Positions 1-8,039 of a stretch of 64,000 nt of DNA are shown here, piece after piece. The stretch comes from a virus, in the IMG/VR virus record IMGVR_UViG_3300032241_000811, positions 45,581 to 109,580 of that record. One strand, written 5' to 3'. Position numbers and translations under genes: made by a program. The notes under the pieces are model-generated. The model did not search any database and was not told where the DNA came from. It saw nothing but the letters and a program-made list of their open reading frames with translations. Position 1 is the first letter of the stretch; every line of letters begins with the position of its first letter.

Positions 1-797
1 TCAGCAATCGTGACATATTCCAGGCTTCCATAATCATCGCTCATATTTTTCACTGATACGTTGAAAGCTAGAAGCAAACAAATAGCTAACGGATCAAAAA
101 CTGCGATAATAATTATTATAACAAAACGGATGGCTTTGTCAACTACTTTCGTATCATCAGAGCCATAAATTAGTTCTGCAACATATTTGATAGGTCCAAC
201 TTCTGCTTCAACCTTTTTATTTTCAGATTCAAGCTTGATCTTTTCAACTTTGAGGCTGGATAGTGTTTCAACTTCCTTTTGCTTTTGATCTATAAGTGCC
301 TTGCGGTTTGCCTTTTGCTGTTCATTGATTGTTATGGAAGTTGTTGCACGCCCCTTTTCAATCAGCTTATTTACTGAGTTATCAATGACTGCAATCTGCT
401 TGTCTATATCATCCACAACACCTTGTTGGATTGAAATCTTTCCATCTACAATCTGAATCTGTTCAGATACGCCTGTGTTGACGGCTAACTGTTGATCAAT
501 ATGTGCGCGGGATAGAAATCCAAATATGCCCATGCTGGTGATAAGCATCAACACAATGATTGCAGAGAAAAGATAAACGCGAGTCAGTAGAGGCGCAATC
601 TTCCAGTTGTTATACAACCAAGAGACAGCGACAAGTTTACCTGTCTCTAATGCTGTGCCCATGATCAGAATCGACCAGAATGCTCCTGCAAACAGCGTTG
701 TCAAACCCACAACAGAATAATATGCTGCAACACCAGAAATGGTAATGCCGGATAGAAATGTAAGTATAGGAAGTAGTTTATTTGTGGTCTGTTTCAT
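1..797 (-). CDS. Membrane-anchored coiled-coil protein, 3' end cut by window edge
   Basis: The frame opens at an ATG (795-797) and stays open to base 1, giving at least 265 residues with no stop, so the C-terminus lies outside the window. Hydrophobic segments near residues 9-29, 31-50, 70-90 and 222-245 suggest four membrane helices. Between the third and fourth is a long charged, heptad-like stretch (about 105-205) that should form a coiled coil. A similar layout, with a final helix containing a VFDPLAV-type sequence, occurs in conserved but uncharacterised proteins of marine T4-like phages; that comparison is from memory. It lies 8 bases downstream of the DNA polymerase stop, so it is probably the last gene of that transcription unit. 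The function is unknown; an inner-membrane role is inferred only from topology. Confidence 0.75.
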   Translation of the reverse strand, partial: MKQTTNKLLPILTFLSGITISGVAAYYSVVGLTTLFAGAFWSILIMGTALETGKLVAVSWLYNNWKIAPLLTRVYLFSAIIVLMLITSMGIFGFLSRAHIDQQLAVNTGVSEQIQIVDGKISIQQGVVDDIDKQIAVIDNSVNKLIEKGRATTSITINEQQKANRKALIDQKQKEVETLSSLKVEKIKLESENKKVEAEVGPIKYVAELIYGSDDTKVVDKAIRFVIIIIIAVFDPLAICLLLAFNVSVKNMSDDYGSLEYVTIA

Positions 798-805
798 AGA
801 CCTAT

Positions 806-3391
806 TTATGCGAAGAAGTCCTCCAGTGATGAAACCTTTTCTGTCTTCCATCCGATAGCATTCAAAATGATACGAACAGGCTCGACAAACGCCTTTTCAT
901 ATTGGGTTTCATAGTCTATGTAGTTATCTAAACCAAACTCTTTTGGCAAAGATTGAGGAAATGCAATGATGTCTGACTGTATAGCATTGGGCTCCTTGAG
1001 ATAGATATACTTGATCTTCTCACCTTCATTGATGCGATTATACCGCTTTGTCAGATTTTTTTCCTTGAGCAAATGATTATAGAGCAATGAGCCACGCACA
1101 TGGATTGGTGTTCCCTTGTCATAGATGCGTGTCTTGTGGCTATACTCAGATAACCCATTCACGCCACGAGGAAATGAAATCTCAGGCGGCGATGTCTTGC
1201 TAAACTGTTTGCGATAGTCATCAATGAATGCAATCACATCTTCTTCTGTACCATTCAGAATGATATCAACAATCTTTTTGAGTTTGTCTCGGCAGTCAGA
1301 TGGAGTTGAGGATTTTACCATTTCTAAACCCATGACCTTAACCTTGGGCTTTGCATAGTCAACACCTTCATTATTATGCACATTGAGGATATAGCGTTTC
1401 TTTGCCGTCCAGATACCCTTGTCAGCAAGAGCCTCTCGCTTCATCTTCATTTTTTGCGCATAGGCATTGATATACTCAGCAAGGTTAGAATAAGACTTGT
1501 CAATAAACTGTTGTATCTTAGCTTCGCAAACACGGTCCATGAAGGCGATGATATATTTTGTGTCAGCATTTGGTTTCTCTTCAGTAATAGTTCTGCTGAC
1601 CAAATCAGCAAGCGATAGGTAAATACTATCCGTATCTGATGCAATAACATAGTCCTTGTCCTCGGTGTTTTTCAGAATCTTATTCATATATAGATTCATT
1701 TCGTTTTCAATCCATCTAATGGCTAACTGCCCAGATGTGGTAATAGCAGATGCAAGTCGGATATCAAAGAAACGGAAATATTCAGAACCCAATGCACCAT
1801 AAGCTGAGTTCAATGAAACTTTCTTGGCCAATTGCAGATTGTTATATCGTGCAATTCGCTTCTCTACTTCAAATCGCTTGGCTGGGTCTGTTTCTTTTTC
1901 AAGTTCTTTCTTTGCTTCTATGGACTTTTTCTTATAAACAGCACGGTCATTATACATAGCTTCCATCAACTCAGCAAGGAAGCCCTGCTTAGACTTGTCA
2001 AAGAACTGTGCATTTGGAGATAGCGTTGCATTGATTGTTTCCAACGCGCTGAGTTCAATCTCTTTATTCAACAGTTTATTCACATTCACACCTTGAGATA
2101 AGATGCGGTGGTGTGTGTCAGTATACTTTTCTGGTGGTATAAACGTATCTGGCGAAATGTTCCACTGCATAATCAAATGTGGATAGAGTGAATTGAGGTC
2201 AAAGCTTGCAACCCACTTATGCATACCCAGTATAGGGTCTTTGACATATGCGCCAATGTAAGCAGAATCCTTTGAGTGTGTAGTCAAAGGAGGAATTACA
2301 ATGTTCTTGGATTTGAGATGATTATAGATGATTACATCCCACATCCTGACTTGTGTGAATACATCATCATAATTGCACTTGTTATCATAAGCCAAAGTCA
2401 AGGATAACTCAATCAACTTGAGTTTGTCATCTAGGCGACCGACAAGTTCAACGTCTTTGATGTTATACTCAATGAACTTCTGGTAGTTTTCTTTATAGAG
2501 ATTGTGCAGATTGCCATATTCTTCATATGACATCTTTCTCTCATTCAGTTCCAAATGGCAGATGGCATCAAGCTTATAGGACTCTTGTGAGTTGCCGCCA
2601 GGCGCAAACTTCTTATAGAGTTCAAGATAATCCAGAATAGCAATGCCAATAGGCTCATAAGATGTTTGCTTACGCCCCATAAGAACTACTGTGCGCTCAG
2701 ATAGTTTGTTCCAAGGTGAGATACGATTGGCCATATCATCGCCGAGCAAAATACGAATACGATTGATGAGATAGGGAATATCAAAGAACTTGACGTTCCA
2801 TCCTGTGATGATGTCTGGATAATCGCCAGACCATTCGTCAATAAATCTCTTGAGCAAGTCTGTTTCAGACCAGCATTTGATATAATGCACATCGGGGCGA
2901 GGATTGTCAAAGTCCCCACAGCCAAGCGCAATGAACTTGCCTTGGTTGTTCTTGAATGTGATTGCTGTGATGGGTTCTGCCGCTGTTGCAGGCTCAGGGA
3001 AACCATTTTCAGAACCAACCTCGATGTCAATGTTGGTAATGTTGATTAGGTTGATATCCCAATCAATATGTCTTTCTGGAAATGTTTCAGCAATATACTG
3101 GTACTCATAACGCTGCATACCATAGATGGTGAAGTTTTGCACATCTTGATACTGCTTGACAAATTCACGACATTCATAGATTGTCCCAGGATTTACCTCT
3201 GAAACATATTCTCCATGAATAGTCGTGAACTTTGTAGGCTGATTTGATCTGAGAAATAATGTAGGCTGAAATGACAGCCTCTTTCTTACTTTTGTGTTAC
3301 CATTCTCAACTCCCCGATAGAGGATTTTTGAGCCAAATGTTTGGACATTAGTATAAAAGAAAGAAGATGAAGCTGCTTTGTCATTCGTCAT
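806..3391 (-). CDS. 43: DNA polymerase, family B (T4 gp43)
   Basis: This is the replicative polymerase with 3'-5' proofreading exonuclease. The 861 residues compare with about 898 in T4. All signatures are visible: exonuclease motif I with D122/E124 (DIEVGSENG), motif II with N199/D204 (WNVKFFD), motif III with Y309/D313 (YNIKDVELVGRLD), polymerase motif A at 398-404 (DLNSLYP), motif B at 523-535 (KKVSLNSAYGALG) and motif C at 585-589 (SDTDS, D586/D588). It should load on the gp45 clamp through gp44/62. The start follows AAGG about six bases upstream. Unlike T4, where 43 directly follows regA, here about 14.6 kb of accessory genes separate them. There is no sign of intron, split or frameshift. 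Confidence 0.98.
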   Translation of the reverse strand: MTNDKAASSSFFYTNVQTFGSKILYRGVENGNTKVRKRLSFQPTLFLRSNQPTKFTTIHGEYVSEVNPGTIYECREFVKQYQDVQNFTIYGMQRYEYQYIAETFPERHIDWDINLINITNIDIEVGSENGFPEPATAAEPITAITFKNNQGKFIALGCGDFDNPRPDVHYIKCWSETDLLKRFIDEWSGDYPDIITGWNVKFFDIPYLINRIRILLGDDMANRISPWNKLSERTVVLMGRKQTSYEPIGIAILDYLELYKKFAPGGNSQESYKLDAICHLELNERKMSYEEYGNLHNLYKENYQKFIEYNIKDVELVGRLDDKLKLIELSLTLAYDNKCNYDDVFTQVRMWDVIIYNHLKSKNIVIPPLTTHSKDSAYIGAYVKDPILGMHKWVASFDLNSLYPHLIMQWNISPDTFIPPEKYTDTHHRILSQGVNVNKLLNKEIELSALETINATLSPNAQFFDKSKQGFLAELMEAMYNDRAVYKKKSIEAKKELEKETDPAKRFEVEKRIARYNNLQLAKKVSLNSAYGALGSEYFRFFDIRLASAITTSGQLAIRWIENEMNLYMNKILKNTEDKDYVIASDTDSIYLSLADLVSRTITEEKPNADTKYIIAFMDRVCEAKIQQFIDKSYSNLAEYINAYAQKMKMKREALADKGIWTAKKRYILNVHNNEGVDYAKPKVKVMGLEMVKSSTPSDCRDKLKKIVDIILNGTEEDVIAFIDDYRKQFSKTSPPEISFPRGVNGLSEYSHKTRIYDKGTPIHVRGSLLYNHLLKEKNLTKRYNRINEGEKIKYIYLKEPNAIQSDIIAFPQSLPKEFGLDNYIDYETQYEKAFVEPVRIILNAIGWKTEKVSSLEDFFA

Positions 3392-3394
3392 TAT

Positions 3395-3724
3395 TTACCT
3401 TGGTAGAATCAGTTTGTTACTGTTTTGTGGAAGAACTAAACCACCAAATAGGGACTTATACTGGTTCAGAAACTCCGGGATGGGGTTCATTATACAGACA
3501 ATATGGCTGTTGTCAATAGTAAAGTCCTTGTCGTCAGAAAATTCTGCCCAAGGCAAGAAACCAATATTGGGTGTCTTGGGATCAGCCTTTGACACACCAG
3601 CATAGACGACACGAATCGGCTGCCGAATGGTAGTTGTCCTATCGCTCTTAGCCACAACTTCGGCTAAGAGTTCATCACGATTGGACATCTTGATAAGCTT
3701 GATCTTGTTTGTTTCTGTAGTCAT
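3395..3724 (-). CDS. Sm-like-fold candidate protein (paralogue of the gene at 35.1 kb)
   Basis: The 109-residue protein ends 4 bases before the polymerase start. The second of two adjacent ATGs (3724) is preferred because GAGG sits seven bases upstream. The segment IKLIKMSNRDELLAEVV, then PIRVVYAG, then IGFLPWAEF, matches in order and spacing a segment of the 155-residue protein at 35090-35557 (FLRLSSGEDIIAKVE, PLKIVYAT, ISIAFMQWVF). Both have a short strand with a GxxxxA/E turn followed by a proline-hydrophobic strand, as in Sm/LSm beta-barrels. The family assignment is inference from this pattern. A role in RNA binding or post-transcriptional control is possible but unproven. Confidence 0.6.
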   Translation of the reverse strand: MTTETNKIKLIKMSNRDELLAEVVAKSDRTTTIRQPIRVVYAGVSKADPKTPNIGFLPWAEFSDDKDFTIDNSHIVCIMNPIPEFLNQYKSLFGGLVLPQNSNKLILPR

Positions 3725-3733
3725 CATATCACC

Positions 3734-3919
3734 TCAAACATCTAACTGGAGAAGCCAATCAAATACCCCGACAGTCATCCACTTCTCTGGAATGTAAGTC
3801 AAACGGTGCCCGCTCTCAGACTTATAGACATACTTATTGTCATAGTCTATGACCTTGACGATCTTCTCCCACTTGCCGTCATATTCGCGCTGCTTGAACT
3901 GAGTTTCGAGGATTTTCAT
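3734..3919 (-). CDS. Small hypothetical protein, 61 residues
   Basis: An ATG start with GGAG eight bases upstream (GGAGATAAAAATG) gives a 61-residue protein rich in K, Y, W and D, with no membrane segment or recognised motif. It sits between two other small genes in the unit leading to DNA polymerase, 9 bases after the stop of the preceding gene. I do not recognise a family. The clear ribosome-binding site and tight packing support a real gene. Confidence 0.7.
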   Translation of the reverse strand: MKILETQFKQREYDGKWEKIVKVIDYDNKYVYKSESGHRLTYIPEKWMTVGVFDWLLQLDV

Positions 3920-3928
3920 TTTTATCTC

Positions 3929-4159
3929 CTAGTTATTGAATGCGTTTGGTGTTTTCAGTTTCTCGGCGGTTGTGACAGTCACATTACCATTCTCATTATT
4001 GAGTAGAAACAATGGTGTCAACCCTGCGTTTTTATATTCGTCTGCCATCTTGATGATCTTTTGCAGGTTGCTGCCTTTTTCAGGACCAAGAATATCAAGC
4101 CCTTCTTGAATCATCTGTTGTGAAATCACTATCAGATTATCTTCTTCACCAGAAATCAC
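3929..4159 (-). CDS. Small hypothetical protein, GTG start
   Basis: The 76-residue frame starts with GTG at 4159. GAGG lies six bases upstream, and the frame overlaps the end of the preceding gene by 14 bases. No in-frame ATG would give a sensible protein. The sequence is mildly acidic with predicted helical and mixed segments and no cysteines or membrane helix. No family is recognised. It belongs to the run of small genes driven from the promoter near 5.4 kb. Confidence 0.65.
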   Translation of the reverse strand: MISGEEDNLIVISQQMIQEGLDILGPEKGSNLQKIIKMADEYKNAGLTPLFLLNNENGNVTVTTAEKLKTPNAFNN

Positions 4160-4439
4160 GATCTACCTCTTTTTCTTCTGCTATCTTTTCGTTTACTAGC
4201 TTGGTAATACATTCATCACATATAGGGCCCAACTCATATCTGTCAGGAGAAGCATTCAACTCATACTTTTTCATATCAGCTACTCTTGAACCATAGTAGC
4301 CTTGAATGTAGTGCTTGCCCTCTGATAGATATACATCTGCTGCACAACCATAAAACTGGTCTGTATTGTAGCTGCCAGGAAATACTTCCTGTGTATAAGT
4401 TTCACCACAAGTCTTGCATATGATACGAGGTGTGATCAT
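4146..4439 (-). CDS. Small protein with two CxxC pairs (probable zinc ribbon)
   Basis: The 97-residue protein carries an N-terminal CKTCGE and a C-terminal CDEC, separated by an aromatic-rich middle. Two CxxC knuckles at this spacing are typical of a structural zinc site. It starts with the ATG of an ATGA overlap with the previous gene, so translation is probably coupled. Zinc ribbons in phage genomes often bind nucleic acid or protein partners; here the function is unknown. Confidence 0.65.
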   Translation of the reverse strand: MITPRIICKTCGETYTQEVFPGSYNTDQFYGCAADVYLSEGKHYIQGYYGSRVADMKKYELNASPDRYELGPICDECITKLVNEKIAEEKEVDRDFW

Positions 4440-4882
4440 TTTCTCTTTTCAAACTCATCAATGTATTGCGTCAATGCTGTCTTGACACCCAGGCCAATCA
4501 AAGAATCCCTCACATCAATAGGCAAGTCAAGAGTGAGAGTCAACGAGCCATCATCGTTCTCAACAGTTGATACAATCAGATCATCCGGTTCTGAAACAGG
4601 ATTATACATCTCCTCAAAGATGTGCTTCTTGTTGAACCAATACTCACCCTTTGGTCCCTTGATAAGATAGTCACCATTCATTGCGGTCATATGCCCTTCT
4701 AGTGTGATGATCGTGAGAGCAGACATATCCAGAGGATCAATAGGGTTGATGCGATGCACAGCCTTGTCTTCATAGATTGCTCTATGAACCCAATCAGGAA
4801 TGTTACCTTGATTATCTATCTCCAAGGTATCTATCTGCCAAGCATCCACAGGGATGGGCTTCTTGATGTATTTACCTACCAT
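4436..4882 (-). CDS. Conserved phage protein with a YLIKGPKGEYWF signature
   Basis: The 148-residue protein begins MVGKYIKKPIPVDAWQI and contains GDYLIKGPKGEYWF followed by HIFEEMY. This N-terminal KKP-AxQ plus GDYxIKGxxGE pattern is a widespread family of unknown function in tailed phages. The C-terminal third (about 95-148) is an extra segment not usual in the family as I remember it. The start has AAAGGA eight bases upstream. It overlaps the next gene by 4 bases (ATGA). The role is unknown. Confidence 0.7.
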   Translation of the reverse strand: MVGKYIKKPIPVDAWQIDTLEIDNQGNIPDWVHRAIYEDKAVHRINPIDPLDMSALTIITLEGHMTAMNGDYLIKGPKGEYWFNKKHIFEEMYNPVSEPDDLIVSTVENDDGSLTLTLDLPIDVRDSLIGLGVKTALTQYIDEFEKRK

Positions 4883-4894
4883 GATTGTCCTTTA

Positions 4895-5143
4895 TTACAT
4901 CTGAGACTTGTCGCCCTGAGCCATGCCAGAAAGAATGTCCTTAGGGGCCGCAGGAATGCACTGATAGTAAACTGTGCCGTTATTCGTTCCAATAGAGTTC
5001 TGTTCTTTACCAGCAATCTGATCACCATAGTATTTGCACTTCTTTTCAGTGCTATCATCTGGCGTGTTTGGAAAATACAACTTGTTATTGACTGTACCGT
5101 TTTGCAGAATTGTAGTGACAACTAAAATCCAAATCATAATCAT
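4895..5143 (-). CDS. Small exported or membrane-tethered protein
   Basis: The frame can be extended to a TTG at 5158, but AAAGG just upstream favours one of two ATGs, 5143 (three bases away) or 5137 (nine bases away). The product of about 80 residues has a short hydrophobic N-terminus (MIMIWILVVTTIL) that could be a signal or anchor. A polar domain with two cysteines follows (KKCKYYGD and YYQCIP), possibly a disulphide. This suggests a periplasmic or membrane location. There is no known family. Confidence 0.6.
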   Translation of the reverse strand: MIMIWILVVTTILQNGTVNNKLYFPNTPDDSTEKKCKYYGDQIAGKEQNSIGTNNGTVYYQCIPAAPKDILSGMAQGDKSQM

Positions 5144-5150
5144 ATACCTT

Positions 5151-5360
5151 TCATACAAGTAGTTTGAGTTTGGGAGATAAGCGACTCAGTTGAAGAAGTG
5201 CTTCTTCCTTTTGATCGCGCATAAGAAGTTCTTGAATGTGGTCCAAGGAATCAGTCCACTTTTCATTTATCTTATATCCTCGGCTTTCCAGTTCATCAAT
5301 AAGTTCATTATCTGAAAATTCATCCAGATCAACCTTAACCTCTGCTGATACATGAGCCAT
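5151..5360 (-). CDS. Small acidic hypothetical protein
   Basis: The 69-residue protein (MAHVSAEVKVDLDEFSDNE...) is acidic and helical, and is the first gene after the promoter at 5398-5426. Its C-terminus is leucine-rich and ends at 5151, so the stop lies next to the ribosome-binding site of the following gene. A GGAG lies 13 bases before the ATG, a little far. The pattern of repeated DELI/DELE is seen in short phage proteins of unknown function. No function is assigned. Confidence 0.65.
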   Translation of the reverse strand: MAHVSAEVKVDLDEFSDNELIDELESRGYKINEKWTDSLDHIQELLMRDQKEEALLQLSRLSPKLKLLV

Positions 5361-5397
5361 GGTGACTTCTTTTCTCCATTCAAGTTATTAATATGAC

Positions 5398-5426
5398 ACT
5401 ATAGCAAAAGCTTGATGGTAAGTCAA
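5398..5426 (-). promoter_or_regulatory. Sigma70-type promoter for the small-gene/DNA polymerase unit
   Basis: On the minus strand TTGACT (5421-5426) and TATAGT (5398-5403) are separated by exactly 17 bases. The site lies 38 bases upstream of the ATG at 5360 and could drive the run of small genes, gene 43 and the membrane gene. The -35 box falls inside an inverted repeat (5408-5430). Confidence 0.75.
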
Positions 5427-5430
5427 GCTT
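5408..5430. repeat. Inverted repeat overlapping promoter
   Basis: AAGCTTGA and TCAAGCTT form a perfect 8-bp inverted repeat with a 7-base loop, just after the stop of the gene at 5435-5584. As RNA it is a weak terminator (short U run). As DNA it covers the -35 box of the promoter, so it could also be an operator. Confidence 0.55.
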
Positions 5431-5434
5431 TATT

Positions 5435-5584
5435 TTATTGCCCTCTACCAGATGGTCTTCTGGAAGGCTTCCTCATAGCTGCACTGGAAGGCTTTTTTGG
5501 TGTTTCCAGTTTGGGCTTTCTGACCTTGCTAAGACGAGCAGCGGCTTCAGAAATGTAATCACGAATGGATTTATTATTAGGCAT
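5435..5584 (-). CDS. Very small basic protein, 49 residues
   Basis: The ATG at 5584 is preceded by AAGGAG eight bases upstream, a strong ribosome-binding site, and the frame ends TAA at 5437-5435. The product starts MPNNKSIRDYISEAAARL and ends in a lysine/arginine/proline/serine-rich tail (KKPSS, RKPSRRPSGRGQ). The composition suggests nucleic-acid binding or a disordered tail; that is inference. It lies 12 bases after the glycosyltransferase stop, in the same unit. Confidence 0.65.
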   Translation of the reverse strand: MPNNKSIRDYISEAAARLSKVRKPKLETPKKPSSAAMRKPSRRPSGRGQ

Positions 5585-5596
5585 TGAGTATCTCCT

Positions 5597-6484
5597 TTAT
5601 GCTATCAACGATTCTATCTTGTCTTGCAAGTCTTGTACACCAGTGAACTTATGCCCAATGAACTTGCATTTCAACTTGTCATAACTGCCGTAGAAAAAGC
5701 ATGTTATGTCAGGGTCTTTACTAAATGACATGAATGTTTTGTTTGGGTTCATCAGGTTCTCTCTGGTATGTGTAAAGCAGAATGGTCCTGAGTCTCGCCC
5801 AATAATCACATCACAGAATGTGGATATGTATCCAATCTCATTCAAATCGGTTCTATTCAGCTTATTGATTTCAGTTGTGGATATGATGTTATTCTGCTTG
5901 TGTTCAAACCGCTTTGTCACGATAAACATCTTGTCTTGATGCTTCTCAGCGATGAACCTTATCATTTCAGACATATCACTATTGAACTCTGGTATCTGCT
6001 TACTCATACCTGGACCGTTAGATATTAGAATCTTTTTTCGCTTTTCAATGCGATCAAACTCTTTTGCATTGTCAATGGCATAATAAGAATAGTCAGTAGT
6101 TGGCAGCCAGAACTCATCTTGCGGCTTGGGCATCAGATTAAGATGAAACATATTGTTCAGCAGTCTTATGATTTCGCAGTAGAACTTGTAATAGAAGTTC
6201 CATGTAACTTCTGCTTGATTGAATACCTTTAAGTAAGTTCCCAGCCAAGTATTGACAAGCACTGCATCAGGCCCATAAAGTATTGTTGCATGATCTGATA
6301 TAGCACTGGTGTTGAATGGACCCTGTGGAATATTCAAGTCTCTGACAACCCAATATCCATTCAGATGTGCATAAGAAAACTCAGAATTTGGTAACTGGCT
6401 CATCAAGTCACGCACCAATGGCTTGGTGTAATGCAAATCACCATTATGATAGTGATTGTAGAATATGATCTTCTGCCCCATCAT
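5597..6484 (-). CDS. Putative glycosyltransferase (GT-B-like)
   Basis: The 295-residue protein has an N-terminal half with YNHYHNGDLHYTKPLVRDL and a C-terminal half with KILISNGPG and VIIGRDSGPFCF. A glycine-rich N-terminal loop and a GRDSGP-like acceptor region resemble heptosyltransferase-type GT-B enzymes. The match is structural in style, not a firm family call. It overlaps the previous gene by 4 bases (ATGATG) and ends the accessory sugar operon. The substrate is unknown; context suggests a surface glycan. Confidence 0.6.
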   Translation of the reverse strand: MMGQKIIFYNHYHNGDLHYTKPLVRDLMSQLPNSEFSYAHLNGYWVVRDLNIPQGPFNTSAISDHATILYGPDAVLVNTWLGTYLKVFNQAEVTWNFYYKFYCEIIRLLNNMFHLNLMPKPQDEFWLPTTDYSYYAIDNAKEFDRIEKRKKILISNGPGMSKQIPEFNSDMSEMIRFIAEKHQDKMFIVTKRFEHKQNNIISTTEINKLNRTDLNEIGYISTFCDVIIGRDSGPFCFTHTRENLMNPNKTFMSFSKDPDITCFFYGSYDKLKCKFIGHKFTGVQDLQDKIESLIA

Positions 6485-6858
6485 ACGCCTTTATATAACT
6501 TCACTGAGTTTTCTTTGAGTGCCTTGCCGTTGACAATGGCATCATCAAGTATCTGGTTGATTGCTTGCACCAGCTTGGGGCGCTTGACTTTGAAGCATTG
6601 GTCGATCTTCTGCTTGATGTCTGCAATATCTTCTGGTGTTGTTGCTTCCTTGATCTTATCTTCAAGCATCCAAGTCCTGATGTGAAGAATAATCAGCTTC
6701 TCTATTACCTCACCGATATTGTCGGTATTATTGTATTCCATTGCTCTTACAAACTGTGCTTTTTCAGTAAAGCTGTCAAAATCTGTAGCAAGATAAGTGC
6801 TTATTCGGTTCATCAACAACAGGTCGATGTATTCACCAATCACAAGGTTCTCATTCAT
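6481..6858 (-). CDS. Hypothetical helical protein in sugar operon
   Basis: The ATG at 6858 (MNENLVIGEYIDLL) is favoured by GGAG nine bases upstream; a longer frame from 6873 overlaps the preceding gene. About 125 residues, mainly helical and charged, with no signal peptide or cysteine pairs. Its position between a ColD-like enzyme and a glycosyltransferase, with overlap at the far end, suggests a partner in the same pathway. No family is recognised. Confidence 0.6.
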   Translation of the reverse strand: MNENLVIGEYIDLLLMNRISTYLATDFDSFTEKAQFVRAMEYNNTDNIGEVIEKLIILHIRTWMLEDKIKEATTPEDIADIKQKIDQCFKVKRPKLVQAINQILDDAIVNGKALKENSVKLYKGV

Positions 6859-6860
6859 AT

Positions 6861-8039
6861 TCACATACTCCATAAAATCTCACCAAGCATGTCCATATCC
6901 GCATTATGAACAAACTGGTTATTACCTATATATACACCATTTTCATGTAGGATGTCAACATTAAAATTGCCATTCTTATCTGATTCTATCTTGTAACCAG
7001 ATTCTTTCAGATAAGGCTGCCTCAAAAGGTTTCCGCCAACAATCGGTCTGTACTCAATGGAGTTTTCATTCAGAGTCTTTATCAAGTCTTGCTTTATCTC
7101 CTTGCTGCGGCAGATCAATGGAAAGCAGAACGAACTGTTATTGGGTGTGTTGTTGACTGGATAGAATAAGTCTTGACGCCCCTCAACTATATTATAGAAC
7201 ACTTCATGGTTATCTCTGCGAGTTTTTATAAAGCAATCAAGCTTCTTCAACTGTGATAACCCAAGCACAGCAGCAAGTTCTGTATTGCGGAAGTTATATC
7301 CGTCAAGCACAAACAAGAACTGTTTTTCAATGTCAGGATATTTTCTGTTATAAAAATGAGGAGCCAAGGCGTTGCGTGACATACCATGTGAACGCATCAT
7401 ACGCATTGCATTATATAACTCGGTGTCATTGGTTGTAATCATACCACCTTCAATGGTTGACATATGATGCCCAAAGTAGAAAGAGAAAGTTGCGCCAGTG
7501 CTTCTTGAACCAACCAAATCTCCATGATGATCTACGCAGCCGTGTGATTCACAAACATCATCAATATAGATAGCATTGGGCAGAATCTTCTTGAATAGAT
7601 GCACTGGTGCTGGAATGCCCAATAGATGTGTGACAAACACAGCCTTGATGTCAGTATGCTTCTCAGAAATGTATTTGAGATTGTGCAGATCAAAAGAATA
7701 GTTATGCAGATCAATGTCACAAAATATAGGCTGCAACCCCAACTGTATGATAGGGTTGATGTTCGTCACCCAGGTGCAAGCAGGAACAACAACCTTGTCA
7801 CCCTTGTTGAGGCGCTTGGTTGCTATCAATGCAGCAATCAGCAAAAAGTTTGCGGTGCTACCAGAAGATACAAACAAAGAGTGTTTGCCGCCCAACCACC
7901 AAGACCATTCGCGTTCAAATTCTTCAACTTTCTTGCCCTGTGTGAACTTGTCTGTTGTCAAAACAAACTTTGCTAGTTTCAGCCTGTCCATGAATGACAA
8001 GCTGTTCTTTTGCAGGGGCCAATCAAACTCTGATTTCAT
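6861..8039 (-). CDS. ColD-like sugar 3-dehydratase (DegT/DnrJ/EryC1 fold, catalytic Lys replaced by His)
   Basis: The 392-residue PLP-binding fold type I protein has VSSGSTANFLLIAAL (57-71), an IDDVCESHG segment (159-167) and SFYFGHHMSTIEGG (186-199). In ordinary sugar aminotransferases of this family a lysine before the TxEGG motif holds PLP; here two histidines (H191/H192) occupy that place. That is the hallmark of the 3-dehydratases ColD and RfbH, which remove the C3 hydroxyl of a 4-keto-6-deoxy sugar. The C-terminal part (RPIVGGNLL, NGVYIGNNQ) also fits ColD as I remember it. Next to GDP-mannose 4,6-dehydratase and a GDP-fucose-synthase-type reductase, the likely substrate is GDP-4-keto-6-deoxymannose. 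The reaction is inferred, not shown. Confidence 0.82.
   Translation of the reverse strand: MKSEFDWPLQKNSLSFMDRLKLAKFVLTTDKFTQGKKVEEFEREWSWWLGGKHSLFVSSGSTANFLLIAALIATKRLNKGDKVVVPACTWVTNINPIIQLGLQPIFCDIDLHNYSFDLHNLKYISEKHTDIKAVFVTHLLGIPAPVHLFKKILPNAIYIDDVCESHGCVDHHGDLVGSRSTGATFSFYFGHHMSTIEGGMITTNDTELYNAMRMMRSHGMSRNALAPHFYNRKYPDIEKQFLFVLDGYNFRNTELAAVLGLSQLKKLDCFIKTRRDNHEVFYNIVEGRQDLFYPVNNTPNNSSFCFPLICRSKEIKQDLIKTLNENSIEYRPIVGGNLLRQPYLKESGYKIESDKNGNFNVDILHENGVYIGNNQFVHNADMDMLGEILWSM

Noticed and set aside
6861-8039. Ordinary sugar aminotransferase such as perosamine synthase
   Set aside because: The PLP lysine position is occupied by histidine, which points to a 3-dehydratase rather than a transaminase.
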